The notes: generated by a model not told the origin, from the sequence alone. A stretch of 64,000 nt of DNA from Amycolatopsis tolypomycina (GCF_900105945.1 NZ_FNSO01000004.1:2914001-2978000); one strand, 5' to 3'; shown: positions 30,336 to 39,647, counted from the stretch's first letter. Program-made: numbers and translations.

Positions 30336-31043
30336 ATGGAGCACGACGCACTCAGACAGCGCTTCGCGACGCTGACCACCGCCCACCTCGCCGACGCCTG
30401 CATCCGCGCCGGCCTTCCGGTGCGCTGCGCGCCCGCGCCGACGCGTGCCGTCGTGCCCGGTAGCCGGCTCTTCGGCCCTGCGGTGCCGGCGAGGCACGTC
30501 GGCAGCGTCGACGTCTTCCTCGAAGCCTTCGAGGGCGCCCCCGCCGGTGGGGTGCTCGTGGTCGACAACGGCGGCCGGCTCGACGAAAGCTGCGTCGGCG
30601 ACCTCGTCGTCCTCGAAGCGCGGGCCGCCGGGCTCTCCGGGGTCGTGATCTGGGGCCTGCACCGCGACACCGCCGACATCCGCGCCATCGGGCTGCCCGT
30701 GTTCAGCCTCGGCTCGCTGCCCACCGGGCCGCTCGGCCTGGGCCCGCGCGTCGACGGCGGCCTGGCCGAGGCGATCGTCGGCACCTGGCGGATCGGGCCG
30801 GCCGACCTCGTGCTCGGCGACGACGACGGCGTGCTCTTCGTCCCGCTCGCCCGCGCGGGTGAACTGTTCTCCCTCGCCGAAGGGATCCGTGACACGGAAC
30901 GCCGCCAGGCCGACCGGATCCGCGGCGGCGAATCGTTGCGGCAGCAGCTCCGTTTCGGTGAATTCCTGGCGGCGCGGGAAACGGATCCCGCATTGACTTT
31001 CCGCGCGTACTTGCGGTCCGTGGGCGGGGCGATCGAGGAATGA
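30336..31043 (+). CDS. RraA-like/HMG-aldolase family protein
   Basis: Encodes 235 residues. LTTAHLADACIRAG, GVLVVDNGGRLDESCVGDLVVLEARAAGLSGVVIWGLHRDTADI and LGDDDGVLFVP are hallmarks of the RraA-like fold shared by 4-hydroxy-4-methyl-2-oxoglutarate aldolases and the RNase E inhibitor RraA. The usual Arg-Asp pair of class II aldolases (G-x-R-D) appears altered to LHRD, so enzymatic activity is plausible but the substrate unknown. The protein is longer than the E. coli RraA (161), like many actinobacterial family members. Confidence 0.85.
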   Translation: MEHDALRQRFATLTTAHLADACIRAGLPVRCAPAPTRAVVPGSRLFGPAVPARHVGSVDVFLEAFEGAPAGGVLVVDNGGRLDESCVGDLVVLEARAAGLSGVVIWGLHRDTADIRAIGLPVFSLGSLPTGPLGLGPRVDGGLAEAIVGTWRIGPADLVLGDDDGVLFVPLARAGELFSLAEGIRDTERRQADRIRGGESLRQQLRFGEFLAARETDPALTFRAYLRSVGGAIEE

Positions 31044-31110
31044 GCACGAAAGTGTGATCGCTGCCCGAATCGGGTATTCCGGGCCTGCGGCGGGTGCGGG
31101 AGGCGGACCT

Positions 31111-31575
31111 ATGAACACGCTCATCGGCTTCGGCAGGGACATCGAGTACCACTTCGCCCGGGGGCTGCGTGCCTACCTCGACCGGGTCGCGCGGGCCGTC
31201 GGCGTGGGCTTCGAATCGTGTTCGCTCGACCTCGACGTGCCCGCCTCCGGGTACGTCGCCCTCGACCGCAGGCTGCCGGACCTCCCTGGGCACGACCTGG
31301 CGCTCATCTGGGACGAGGTGCACGGCTGGGCGGCGGTCGTCGAGCCCGCGGGCGGGGGCGCCGCGAAGCCGCTCGCCTACCTCGGCGGCCGCGAAGTCCT
31401 GCCCGCGCCCCGTGCGGTCGCCCGGTTCCTCGACGTGCTGCGCGCGGCGGGGCCGCCCGCCGGCTCGTTCCGCCCGCCGGTCTTCCGGGCGGCCGGCCAC
31501 CACGAGGATCTCGTCGACTGGCTGCCCGTCACCGGCCCCGAGGGACTGCTGCGGCCGAGTTCCCCGGCCTGGTGA
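31111..31575 (+). CDS. DUF6292-family protein
   Basis: Encodes 154 residues from the ATG at 31111 with GGGAGGCGG ahead of it; an upstream start would lack a ribosome site. The pattern FARGLRAYLDRVARAVGVG, DLALIWDEVHGWAAVVE and VLPAPRAVARFLDVLRA fits DUF6292, a small cytosolic family that I know mainly from Pseudonocardiaceae. Function unknown. This supports the lineage assignment of the window. Confidence 0.75.
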   Translation: MNTLIGFGRDIEYHFARGLRAYLDRVARAVGVGFESCSLDLDVPASGYVALDRRLPDLPGHDLALIWDEVHGWAAVVEPAGGGAAKPLAYLGGREVLPAPRAVARFLDVLRAAGPPAGSFRPPVFRAAGHHEDLVDWLPVTGPEGLLRPSSPAW

Positions 31576-31629
31576 CCGGCGGCGAGTCCCCGCCAGGGCG
31601 CCTAGGATGGGCGGGCAGTCACCCCCGCA

Positions 31630-32289
31630 GTGAGGAACCCCGTGCGCAGCGCCGATGAGCCCCGTCCCGTCCGTGTCCTGCTCGTGGAGGACCACGACAT
31701 GGTCGCCGAGGCACTGCAGCTGGCCCTCGACCGCGCCGACGGGATCACCGTCGTCGGCCGGGCCCGGTCGCGGGCGGAGGCGGTCGCCGACGTGCTCGAC
31801 CACGCCCCGGACGTCGTCGTCCTGGACCGGCGGCTCGCCGACGGTGACGCCCTCGACGTCATCGCGCAGCTCGGCTCGGGCGGGGCGCGGGTGCTGGTGC
31901 TGACCGGCGACGCGACCCTCTCGGTCGCCGTGCAGGTCGCCAAGGCCGGCGGCGCGGGGCTGCTGCTCAAGTCCTCCCAGCTCGGCGTGCTGGAATCCGC
32001 CGTGCGGGACGTGGCCGCCGGTGGCGTGGTCTTCGACCAGGAGCTGCTGCCCGGCGTCTTCGACCGGCTCACCGGCCGCGGCCAGGGCGGCGGCGCGGCG
32101 CTGACCGCCCGCGAACGCCAAACCCTCGACCTGCTCGCCGAAGGCGCGACCACCGACGAGATCGGCCGCCGGCTGGGCGTGTCCCGCAACACCACGCGCA
32201 ACCACGTGCAGCGGGTGCTGGAGAAGCTCGGCGCGCGCTCGAAGCTCGAAGCCGTCGCGGTGGCCCGCCGGGAGGGCCTCATCGGCTGA
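31630..32289 (+). CDS. NarL/LuxR-type response regulator
   Basis: Encodes 219 residues from a GTG (an alternative GTG follows at 31642). Receiver domain about 12-128 with acidic pocket EDHD and phosphoacceptor D66 in VVVLDRRLAD; the conserved Lys is in LLLKSSQ. A LuxR-type helix-turn-helix occupies the C terminus (LTARERQTLDLLAEGATTDEIGRRLGVSRNTTRNHVQRVLEKLGARSKLEA pattern). No kinase gene adjoins it directly; the double-PAS kinase at 32811 is the nearest candidate. Targets unknown. Confidence 0.9.
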   Translation: MRNPVRSADEPRPVRVLLVEDHDMVAEALQLALDRADGITVVGRARSRAEAVADVLDHAPDVVVLDRRLADGDALDVIAQLGSGGARVLVLTGDATLSVAVQVAKAGGAGLLLKSSQLGVLESAVRDVAAGGVVFDQELLPGVFDRLTGRGQGGGAALTARERQTLDLLAEGATTDEIGRRLGVSRNTTRNHVQRVLEKLGARSKLEAVAVARREGLIG

Positions 32290-32361
32290 TGCACCTGCAC
32301 CAGCCGGGTAGGGGCCTTTGCATCTCGCGCGGGCCACTACTCTTCGTGCACGCTTGCGGGC

Positions 32362-32760
32362 GTGAACATCCCTGCCCCGCTGACCGCGGAGTGCGTGCTG
32401 ACCGACGTGGCGGGCGGCCTGGCCGCCGCTCGCCGGTTCACCCGGCTCGCCCTGCTGGCCTGGACCGACGGCGCCGCCGTCGACGACGCGCTGCTGGTCG
32501 TCACCGAACTCGCGACGAACGCGCTGTGCCACGGCAGCGGTGACCCGGTCCTGCGGTTGACCGTCGACGGCACGGACGTCCGCATCGAGGTCTTCGACGA
32601 CAACCCGGCGCCCCCGGTGCGGCGGCCCGCGGGAGCCGACGGGGGCTGGGGGCTCGCCCTCGTCGACCGCCTGTCCTCGGTGCGGGGGACCGACCGCCAC
32701 GGCCGCGGGAAGGTGGTCTGGTGCGTCCTGTCCGCCTCGCCCGCCGAGCTCGCGGGCTGA
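32362..32760 (+). CDS. RsbW-like ATPase (anti-sigma factor kinase type)
   Basis: Encodes 132 residues from a GTG. It is a single HATPase domain with DDALLVVTELATNALCHG (N box), IEVFDDN (G1-like) and GGWGLALVDRLSS (G2), typical of the small SpoIIAB/RsbW-like kinases that abound in actinomycetes. It may bind and inhibit a sigma factor and phosphorylate a STAS antagonist; the STAS gene at 34614 is a candidate partner. No sigma factor gene is visible in the window. Confidence 0.85.
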   Translation: MNIPAPLTAECVLTDVAGGLAAARRFTRLALLAWTDGAAVDDALLVVTELATNALCHGSGDPVLRLTVDGTDVRIEVFDDNPAPPVRRPAGADGGWGLALVDRLSSVRGTDRHGRGKVVWCVLSASPAELAG

Positions 32761-32810
32761 GCCGGGCGCGCGGCCGTGCCGGGCGGGCGGTCATCCGGCA
32801 GAGTTGCCGC

Positions 32811-34232
32811 ATGGACGACGACCGGTTCCGCCTGCTGGTGCAGGGAGTGCTGGACTACGGGATCTTGATGCTCGACACCGGGGGCCGGATCTCGACCTGG
32901 AACGCCGGCGCGGAGCGCATCAAGGGGTACGCGGCCGAGGAGATCATCGGCCGGCACTTTTCGGTGTTCTACCCGGCCGAGGACGTCGCGGCGGGGAAGC
33001 CGGCCCGTGAGCTGGAGGTCGCGGTCGAGCAGGGGCGGCTGGAGGACGAGGGCTGGCGGGTGCGCAAGGACGGCACCCGGTTCTGGGCGAACGTGGTGAT
33101 CACGGCGTTGTACGACGAGCAGGGGCGGCTGCACGGGTTCGGGAAGGTGACGCGGGACGTGACCGAACGCCGGACGGCGGAACTGGCGCTGCGCGAAAGC
33201 GAAGAGCGGTTCCGGCTGCTCGTCCAGAGCGTCCAGGACTACGGCATCTTCATGCTGGACACCGGCGGGCACATTTCGAGCTGGAACGCCGGCGCCGAGC
33301 GGATCAAGGGCTACACGGCGGACGAGATCATCGGCCGGCACTTCTCGGTGTTCTACCCGGCCGAGGACGTCGCGGCCGGCAAGCCGGCCTGGGAGCTCGA
33401 GGTCGCCGTCGCGGACGGCCGGCTGGAGGACGAGGGCTGGCGGGTGCGCAAGGACGGCACCCGGTTCTGGGCGAACGTGGTGATCACGGCGTTGTACGAC
33501 GAGCAGGGGCGGCTGCACGGGTTCGGCAAGGTCACCCGCGACATGACCGAACGCCGCAACGCCGAGCAGGCCCTGCGCGAACGCCGACGGCTGGTTGGGC
33601 ACCTGGTCGAGGCCCAGGAAGTGGAGCGGCGCCGGATCGCCTGGGACGTCCACGACGAGTCGATCCAGTCCATGGTGGCCGTCGGCATGCGGCTGCAGCT
33701 GCTGGCCTCCCGGCTGCCGGAGCCGCACGCGAGCGCCGTCTCCGGCCTCGACGAGTCGGTCGCCGCCGCGATCGCCCGGCTGCGCGGGCTGGTGTCCCGG
33801 CTGCGGCCGCCGGAGCTCGACCGGCACGGCCTGGTCGAGGCGATCACGGCCTACACCGACGACGTCGCGGGCCGCTGGGGGCTGGCGCACGAGGTGCGGG
33901 ACGAGCTCACCGCCGAGCCGTCGCCCGAGGCGGCGATCACCGTCTACCGGATCTGCCAGGAGGCGCTCAGCAACGTCCACAAGCACGCGCGCGCCACCCG
34001 GGTCGCGGTCACGCTGTCCACAGTGGACAACGGGATCCTGGTGCGGATCACCGACGACGGCGTCGGCACGGCCGGGGAAGACGCGGGTGCGGGCCACTTC
34101 GGGCTGGTCGAGATGCACGAACGCGCCGAAGCGGCGCACGGCTGGCTGTCCGTGGACAGCACGCCCGGCGAGGGCACCGTCGTCGAGTTCTGGCTGCCCC
34201 TGCTGCCCGACGCGACGGAGCTCGAACCGTGA
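32811..34232 (+). CDS. Sensor histidine kinase with two near-identical PAS domains
   Basis: Encodes 473 residues from the ATG at 32811. PAS1 is about 5-122 and PAS2 about 133-250, differing at only a handful of positions (both carry TWNAGAERIKGY/SWNAGAERIKGY and GRHFSVFYPAEDVAAGKP). HisKA_3 follows with the phosphoacceptor H281 in WDVHDESIQ, then a HATPase domain (QEALSNVHKHARAT, ITDDGVG, GHFGLVEMHERA). No membrane segment, so a cytosolic sensor; the PAS domains could bind flavin or another small ligand. The downstream receiver gene overlaps its stop by four bases. At DNA level 107 bases are identical between the PAS copies. Confidence 0.92.
   Translation: MDDDRFRLLVQGVLDYGILMLDTGGRISTWNAGAERIKGYAAEEIIGRHFSVFYPAEDVAAGKPARELEVAVEQGRLEDEGWRVRKDGTRFWANVVITALYDEQGRLHGFGKVTRDVTERRTAELALRESEERFRLLVQSVQDYGIFMLDTGGHISSWNAGAERIKGYTADEIIGRHFSVFYPAEDVAAGKPAWELEVAVADGRLEDEGWRVRKDGTRFWANVVITALYDEQGRLHGFGKVTRDMTERRNAEQALRERRRLVGHLVEAQEVERRRIAWDVHDESIQSMVAVGMRLQLLASRLPEPHASAVSGLDESVAAAIARLRGLVSRLRPPELDRHGLVEAITAYTDDVAGRWGLAHEVRDELTAEPSPEAAITVYRICQEALSNVHKHARATRVAVTLSTVDNGILVRITDDGVGTAGEDAGAGHFGLVEMHERAEAAHGWLSVDSTPGEGTVVEFWLPLLPDATELEP
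33036..33526 (+). repeat. Intragenic duplication of the PAS-coding segment
   Basis: Bases 33036-33142 and 33420-33526 are identical over 107 bases, offset by 384 (one 128-residue PAS unit). Identity at silent positions indicates a recent duplication or ongoing gene conversion. Confidence 0.9.
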
Positions 34233-34609
34233 CCGAGCTGAGCGTGCTGATCTCCGACGACGACGTGATGATCCGCGACGTCCTGAAGGAGGTACTGGAC
34301 TCCGAAGCCGACATCGCCGTGGTCGCGGTGGCCGGCGACGCCGACGAGGCGATCCGGCTCGCCGAACGGCACCGGCCCGCGGTCGCCGTGCTCGACGTCC
34401 GGATGCCGGGCGGCGGCGGGGCGCGGGCGGCGCGCGAGATCGCCCGGCGCAGCCCGGACACCGCCATCCTGGCCTTCTCGGCCTACGCCGACCGTGCCTC
34501 GATCGCCGGGCTGGCCGCGGCCGGCGTCACCGAGTACCTGGTGAAGGGCGCGCCGAACACGGCGATCGTCGAAGCCGTCCGGAGGCTCGGGCGGCAGGCG
34601 GCCGGGTGA
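34229..34609 (+). CDS. Receiver-only response regulator
   Basis: Encodes 126 residues from a GTG overlapping the kinase stop (GTGA). It consists of a receiver domain alone: acidic pocket SDDD near residue 10, phosphoacceptor D56 in VAVLDVRMPGG, and the conserved Lys in YLVKGAP. NarL-type partners of HisKA_3 kinases normally carry a DNA-binding domain; here it is missing, and the next gene is on the other strand, so this is a complete single-domain protein and not a truncation caused by a frameshift that I can see. It may relay phosphate or act by protein contact. Confidence 0.88.
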   Translation: MTELSVLISDDDVMIRDVLKEVLDSEADIAVVAVAGDADEAIRLAERHRPAVAVLDVRMPGGGGARAAREIARRSPDTAILAFSAYADRASIAGLAAAGVTEYLVKGAPNTAIVEAVRRLGRQAAG

Positions 34610-34613
34610 GCGG

Positions 34614-35006
34614 TCAGGGGACCGGCCGGACGTTCGCGACGCTGTCGAAGTCGGTCGGCAGCAGCGTGAACAGCCGCCGCACCGCGCGCGAGCGCCCGGA
34701 GTCCACGCTGAGGTGGGCCCCGGCCGAGTCGGCGAGCAACTGGGCGCGCAGCAGCGAGTTCAGCCCGGCGACGGAGAAGAACGTGACTCCGGCGAGGTCG
34801 ATGACGACCTCGCCGATCCCGCCGTGGACGAGGTCCTGCAGGACTTCGTCGAGGCGGCGGGCGGTGCTGAGGTCGACCTCGCCGGTCACTTCGACGAGCA
34901 GGGTGCGCGAGCCGGGGCGGCGCACGCGCAGTGACATGTGGCCACCGGCGTTCGGCCAGCCGGGGACGGTGAGCTGGTGGTCGGCCGAGCGCGGTTCGGG
35001 AACCAT
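34614..35006 (-). CDS. STAS-domain anti-sigma factor antagonist
   Basis: Encodes 130 residues (a start at 34937, MSLRV, would leave the STAS domain alone). The SpoIIAA-like core reads LLVEVTGEVDLSTARRLDEVLQD, VVIDLAGVTFFSVAGLNSLLRA; the phosphorylatable serine is expected in FFSVAGL. Convergent with the receiver gene with a four-base gap. It could be the antagonist of the RsbW-like kinase at 32362. Confidence 0.85.
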   Translation of the reverse strand: MVPEPRSADHQLTVPGWPNAGGHMSLRVRRPGSRTLLVEVTGEVDLSTARRLDEVLQDLVHGGIGEVVIDLAGVTFFSVAGLNSLLRAQLLADSAGAHLSVDSGRSRAVRRLFTLLPTDFDSVANVRPVP

Positions 35007-35237
35007 CGCGGCACACCCTTTCGTCGGGCAGCGGGGGCAGACCGGACGGCGCGGGCGGGGATGCCGGACGAGGCAGCCTGCCGGCCCGGGCGCGGAACGT
35101 CCGGCAGCGGCTGACGGCTCAACCGTGAACCCTCAGCATAGTGCATCTGCACTAGATGAACCATCGGACGTAACCGGATGGAGAGCGAACCGGTGGACAA
35201 GGGACCACCGGTGTGCGCGGACGGTGAAGGAGGCGGC

Positions 35238-35546
35238 ATGCCGACCACGGTCGTCAACCTGAAGGGGCACCGGGACGACCCCGAGTACGCCGACGTCGTC
35301 TACGTCGGGCGGGCCATGCACCGCGGCGGCTGGCACCTCGCGGGGTCGAAGCTCGCCAGCCCGTTCCGGCCCGGGCCGGACGGGACGCGCGAAGAGGTGC
35401 TCGCCCGCTACCGCGAGCACCTGCTGTCCCGGCCGGACCTGCTCGCCCTGCTGCCCGAGCTGCGCGGCCGCCGGCTCGGCTGCTGGTGCGTCCCCGAGCC
35501 GTGTCACGCCCAGGTGATCGCCGACCTCGCGGATAACGGGACGTAA
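35238..35546 (+). CDS. DUF4326-family protein
   Basis: Encodes 102 residues from the ATG at 35238, which has a perfect GAAGGAGG ribosome site; an upstream start at 35178 is less likely. VVNLKGHRDD, YVGRAMHRGGWHLAGSKLASPF and GRRLGCWCVPEPCHAQVIADL match DUF4326, seen in phages and bacteria, with conserved CWC and CH residues that look metal-binding. Function unknown. Confidence 0.82.
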   Translation: MPTTVVNLKGHRDDPEYADVVYVGRAMHRGGWHLAGSKLASPFRPGPDGTREEVLARYREHLLSRPDLLALLPELRGRRLGCWCVPEPCHAQVIADLADNGT

Positions 35547-35594
35547 CGAAACGCACCCCCTCCGCGAGTAACCTGACACACGAGGGGGTGATCG

Positions 35595-38162
35595 ATGGTG
35601 CACGCGCGGCGACTCGGCGGCTTCGACCAGGCCGAACTGCCCCCGGCGCACCGGGTCCGGTGGTGGCTGGCGGCGGCGACGGCCGGGCTCGTCGCGGCCG
35701 GCTTCGCCGTCGTCCCCTACCTGCCGTTCTTCCAGGCCTGGACCTTCGTGCGGGACCCGAAGGTCGCCACCGTCATCACCTGGACCGTGCTGCAGACGTC
35801 CGTGGTGCTCGTCTCCGCCGTCCTGACGCTGTACTTCATCGGCAAGGCGCGGCTGGAAGCCGCGGCCTACCGGGCCAACCAGATCGACATCCGGCTGTTC
35901 GTCGACGAACGGCCCGAAGGCAGTCACGACCGCGAGGTCGACTCCGCCGCCGAGCTGACCGCGACCTTCAAGCGGTTCCTCAACGACTCCCGCCTCTACA
36001 CCCCGACGCCGGTGCCGGGCGCCGGCAGCTCCTACGACTTCCTCCAGATCGTCGAGCACGCCGGCGATGCCGCCGACGGCTGGTGGAAGGCGGTCACCAA
36101 GGTGATCCGGCTCGCCCAGCCGCCCGCCGCGTTCACCGTCACCGGCATCGTCCGGCCCGGCAACACCGCCGGCCGCCACCAGCTCATCCTGGAACTCGTG
36201 CGCGTCCCGCGCTTCGCCGCGAGCCCGCTGGTGATCGAGGACGCGAACTGGCCGCGGGTGCTGCACCGCGCCGCGAACGCCGTGGCCGCCCTGGTCATCC
36301 CGCGCAGCGCCTACGTCCGCTCGAACATCCACTGGGCCGCCTGGCGGGACGCGAAGATCCCGCACGAGCTGTTCGACGCCTACCAGCGCGCCAACCACTT
36401 CATCGCCTACCGCCGCTACGACGAAGCCCTCGCCGAGTACTACCGCGCGGTCAGCCTCGACCCGGCCAACGTCTACATCCGGCTCGAGATCGCCGCCCTG
36501 CAGGAACAGCTCGACCTGCACCTCGACGCACTGGCCACCTACGACGACGTCATTACCGTCTGCAGCCGCGGGAACCCGCGGCTGGCCCGCTGGTGGATCG
36601 GCCCCGACTTCGCGCGCCAGCCCCGCCACGCCGGCCGCGGCCGCGACGTCGCCCTGCTCATCGCCCGCTACCGGCACGCGCTCGTCCTCGGCCACGGCGA
36701 CTCGGTGGCCGGGTCCTGGTGGGTGCGGCGCACCACCGCGGGCGCCCCCGGCGACGCGCGGGCCCAGCGCCGCGCCGAACTGCGCGCGGCGATCGAGCTG
36801 CGCTTCCGCCGGTACGTCGACCTCGACGTCCGGACGCGCCCGTACGCCATCCCGCGGGAGAAGCGGCTCGAACTGCACAAGCGCGTGCTGAAGGTGCCGG
36901 TCGAGGAGCTCCTCGTCCACCAGGCGACGCCGGCGCAGCTGGCCGAGTACCACCAGCGCGCCGCGGAGATGCGGTCGTACTTCTGCGCGCTGTCGCAGTA
37001 CGAGATCGAGCGGCTCATCGCCGACTACCGCCGGTTCGGCCGCCGCTGGCGCCGCAGCTGGCAGCAGCTGACGAACCGGGCGCTCGACCTGTCCCTGGTG
37101 TGGTCGGTGCTGCGGCGCGCGATGGCGGACGTCGAGCCGGTCACCGGCGCGGTGCCCGAGCCGCAGCCCGCCTACCCCGGCAGCCGCGTGCGGCTGGCCG
37201 ACGTCTGCCCGGACCGGCGCTGGCCGCCGTCTCCGCAGGCACTCGACGACACCGTCGAAGCCGCCGGGCCCCGCCGGTCGTGGGAGGAGTGCTACAACGC
37301 GGCGAGCGTGTACGCGGTGGCGATGCTCGAACTCGGCCCCCACGGCGAACGCGACCTGCGCGACCGCGCGCGCAACCCGCGTCTGCTCGGCGAAGCGCGT
37401 GACGAGGTGGCGCGCCGGGCGGTCCGCGAGCTGTACCACGCGGCGACGATCAGCCACAGCGGACGGCTGCCGGAGCGCCGGTCCTGGGTGATGGGGGAGG
37501 ACCCGGACCTGGCGGCCCTGCGCGGCCACGAGCTGTTCCGCGTGTTCGAGATGGTCACCTTCTCCCCGGACCGCGCGGCGCCGCTGCGGCCCCAGCGCGC
37601 CCACGTCTGGGAGCAGGTGAGCTACGTCCGCGGGCTCGTCGCCGAGATCGCCGGCTGCCGCGCGCACTTCTGGCGCGTCCACGCGCTCGACGAGGGCCCG
37701 CCCCCGGACGGCCGCACCCTCGACCGCTGGCGCTCGGCCGACCGCGACGCCTGGCGGAAACTGGCGCGGCTGGCCGCGGGGAAGCAGGACTGGTACACGC
37801 GCTACCAGGCGATCTGCGCGTTCCGCGACTGGGCGGCGGAGACCGGCTACCCGGGGGCGATCTCCGGGTTCCCGCTCTACTGCGAGGAAAGCCTGCACGT
37901 CCAGCTGCGTGGCGCGGCCGGCCCGGGCGCGAAGGCCGGTCTCGACGCCGACATCGTCGTCCGCGAGTACGTGCGGCTCTGCGACCGCCGGCTCGACCAC
38001 CTGGTGGCGGACGTGGCGGAACTCGAGCAGGCGGGCCCGGACGACTTCACGGCCCGCGCGGAACTCTGGGCGGCGCTGTGTTCGTGGTTCGACGACGACA
38101 TCGCCGACGGCTCGTCCGCCGACGAGCGCCGCGAACGGTTCCGCAAGCTCGCCCGGCCCTAA
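35595..38162 (+). CDS. Large membrane-anchored protein with TPR-like segment, unknown function
   Basis: Encodes 855 residues. Two membrane segments near the N terminus (about 24-46 and 58-82) are followed by a long soluble part. Around 275-320, AYQRANHFIAYRRYDEALAEYYRAVSLDPANVYIRLEIAALQEQLDLHLDALATYDDVI looks like two TPR units. The rest is Arg/Trp-rich and helical with no motif I recognise. Its stop overlaps the convergent adenylate-forming gene by four bases (CTAA). I assign no function; a scaffold at the membrane is only a guess. Confidence 0.75.
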   Translation: MVHARRLGGFDQAELPPAHRVRWWLAAATAGLVAAGFAVVPYLPFFQAWTFVRDPKVATVITWTVLQTSVVLVSAVLTLYFIGKARLEAAAYRANQIDIRLFVDERPEGSHDREVDSAAELTATFKRFLNDSRLYTPTPVPGAGSSYDFLQIVEHAGDAADGWWKAVTKVIRLAQPPAAFTVTGIVRPGNTAGRHQLILELVRVPRFAASPLVIEDANWPRVLHRAANAVAALVIPRSAYVRSNIHWAAWRDAKIPHELFDAYQRANHFIAYRRYDEALAEYYRAVSLDPANVYIRLEIAALQEQLDLHLDALATYDDVITVCSRGNPRLARWWIGPDFARQPRHAGRGRDVALLIARYRHALVLGHGDSVAGSWWVRRTTAGAPGDARAQRRAELRAAIELRFRRYVDLDVRTRPYAIPREKRLELHKRVLKVPVEELLVHQATPAQLAEYHQRAAEMRSYFCALSQYEIERLIADYRRFGRRWRRSWQQLTNRALDLSLVWSVLRRAMADVEPVTGAVPEPQPAYPGSRVRLADVCPDRRWPPSPQALDDTVEAAGPRRSWEECYNAASVYAVAMLELGPHGERDLRDRARNPRLLGEARDEVARRAVRELYHAATISHSGRLPERRSWVMGEDPDLAALRGHELFRVFEMVTFSPDRAAPLRPQRAHVWEQVSYVRGLVAEIAGCRAHFWRVHALDEGPPPDGRTLDRWRSADRDAWRKLARLAAGKQDWYTRYQAICAFRDWAAETGYPGAISGFPLYCEESLHVQLRGAAGPGAKAGLDADIVVREYVRLCDRRLDHLVADVAELEQAGPDDFTARAELWAALCSWFDDDIADGSSADERRERFRKLARP

Positions 38163-39607
38163 CCGCGCCGCGTGTAGCGGTGCTTGACCCCGACCGGGAA
38201 GTACTCGGGGTCGCCCGCCGGGCGCAGGACGACGTCGGGCAGCTGCCGTTCCGCCGGGACGTAGTGCGCGTACTCGCTGTTCAGCAGCACCAGCTGCGCG
38301 CGCACGGATTCGGCGATCCGGCCGGCGTCGGCGGTGGCGCCCGGTGCCGTCTCGACCGTGACGCGCAGCCGGCGGTCGCGGTCGGCGTCCTCGACCGACT
38401 CGATGACGAACTTGCCCGTCACGGTGTCGCTGATGCCGGGCTGCTCCAGGCCCACGGTCACGTTCTCCGGGTAGACGTTCGCGCCGAAGAACGACACCGT
38501 GAACAGCGAGCGGCCGAAGACGTACACGAACGGCAGCTCCGGGCCGCGGGTGTCCGGCGTGAAGCCGTGCCGGGCGCAGAAGTCCAGCAGCCCGGCGTGC
38601 GGCAGGAGCCCGCCGTCGTCGGCGATGTGGTAGCGGATCAGCGGGATGCCGCCGTCGGCCGTGAGGACCAGCGTGCCCTCGTGCACCTCGAAGAAGCGGC
38701 TCGCCGGGTCGTACTGCACCAGCGTCGGCAGCCGCGCGTCGCCGAAGACCTCGCGGGCCAGCTCCGGGCGGCCGGCGAAGAACCGGCGGATGCCCGCCGA
38801 CAGCGGGGTTTCGGTGCCGAGCACGCCCGCGTCGGCCGTGCCGTACAGCGACGCGATGTCGCGCACCGGGTCGGCGATCCCCGCGCGCCGGCCCACCAGC
38901 TCGCGCCACTGCTCGCTGAACACCTCGCCCGCCAGCACCAGCTTGATCGCGTACGCCGGCCAGTCGACGCCCGCGGCCAGGCCGGTGTCGACGACGTCCT
39001 TGACGAACGGCGGGTAGCCCAGCAGCACGACCTGGTCGAAGTGCGGCGCGAGCTCGGGCAGCACGCGCAGGATCTCGGCCTTGTTGTTGCCCGGCGCCAC
39101 GACGGTGATCGGGCAGCCCTTGGCGGCGAGGTGCCGCACGCACGCCGTGGTGAACAGGCCGCCGACCCAGGTGCCGAGCGGGAAGCAGACGACGGCGAGG
39201 GTGCTGCGGCGGCCGGCGTCGAAGGCGTCCACCAGCACCTGCTCGAACCGGCGGGCGACGTGCAGTTCGTCTTCGAGGGCCCGCGGCCAGACGGTGGGGT
39301 GGCCGCTGGAGCCCGAGGAGACGGCGATCATGTCGAGCCCGGCGAAGGTGCCGCCGCGGCACAGCTCGGGCAGCGGGTACCGGCGGTGGTACCCGGCCTT
39401 GTCGACCAGGGGCAGCCGCGAGAAGCCGGCCATCGTCGTGACGGCCGACGGCTCGATCCCGTGTTCTCGCAGGAACTTCCGGTACGCGGGCACGGTTTCC
39501 GCGGTGCGGCGGAAGAGCGCGAGGACTTCGTTTCCGGCCGGCGGCTGCGCGGTCTCGAAGAAGGAGTCGAACGCCTGCCGCACGCGGGTCTGCCGACCGA
39601 GGTCCAT
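38159..39607 (-). CDS. Adenylate-forming enzyme, PaaK-like
   Basis: Encodes about 482 residues from the ATG at 39607; an alternative ATG at 39637 would overlap the divergent MarR gene. The AMP-binding signature is MIAVSSGSSGHPTVWPR; later landmarks are LAGEVFSEQWRELV, SLYGTADAGVLGTETPL, PLIRYHIADDGGLL and a C-terminal RVTVETAPG segment, the order seen in phenylacetate-CoA ligases and related coronafacate or siderophore-type ligases. It should activate a carboxylic acid as adenylate and pass it to CoA or another acceptor. The MarR-type regulator divergent from it probably responds to the acid or its CoA ester. Confidence 0.82.
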   Translation of the reverse strand: MDLGRQTRVRQAFDSFFETAQPPAGNEVLALFRRTAETVPAYRKFLREHGIEPSAVTTMAGFSRLPLVDKAGYHRRYPLPELCRGGTFAGLDMIAVSSGSSGHPTVWPRALEDELHVARRFEQVLVDAFDAGRRSTLAVVCFPLGTWVGGLFTTACVRHLAAKGCPITVVAPGNNKAEILRVLPELAPHFDQVVLLGYPPFVKDVVDTGLAAGVDWPAYAIKLVLAGEVFSEQWRELVGRRAGIADPVRDIASLYGTADAGVLGTETPLSAGIRRFFAGRPELAREVFGDARLPTLVQYDPASRFFEVHEGTLVLTADGGIPLIRYHIADDGGLLPHAGLLDFCARHGFTPDTRGPELPFVYVFGRSLFTVSFFGANVYPENVTVGLEQPGISDTVTGKFVIESVEDADRDRRLRVTVETAPGATADAGRIAESVRAQLVLLNSEYAHYVPAERQLPDVVLRPAGDPEYFPVGVKHRYTRRG

Positions 39608-39647
39608 GATCGGAGCATAGCGGCGGGCGCGTGTCATGATGGGCGCC

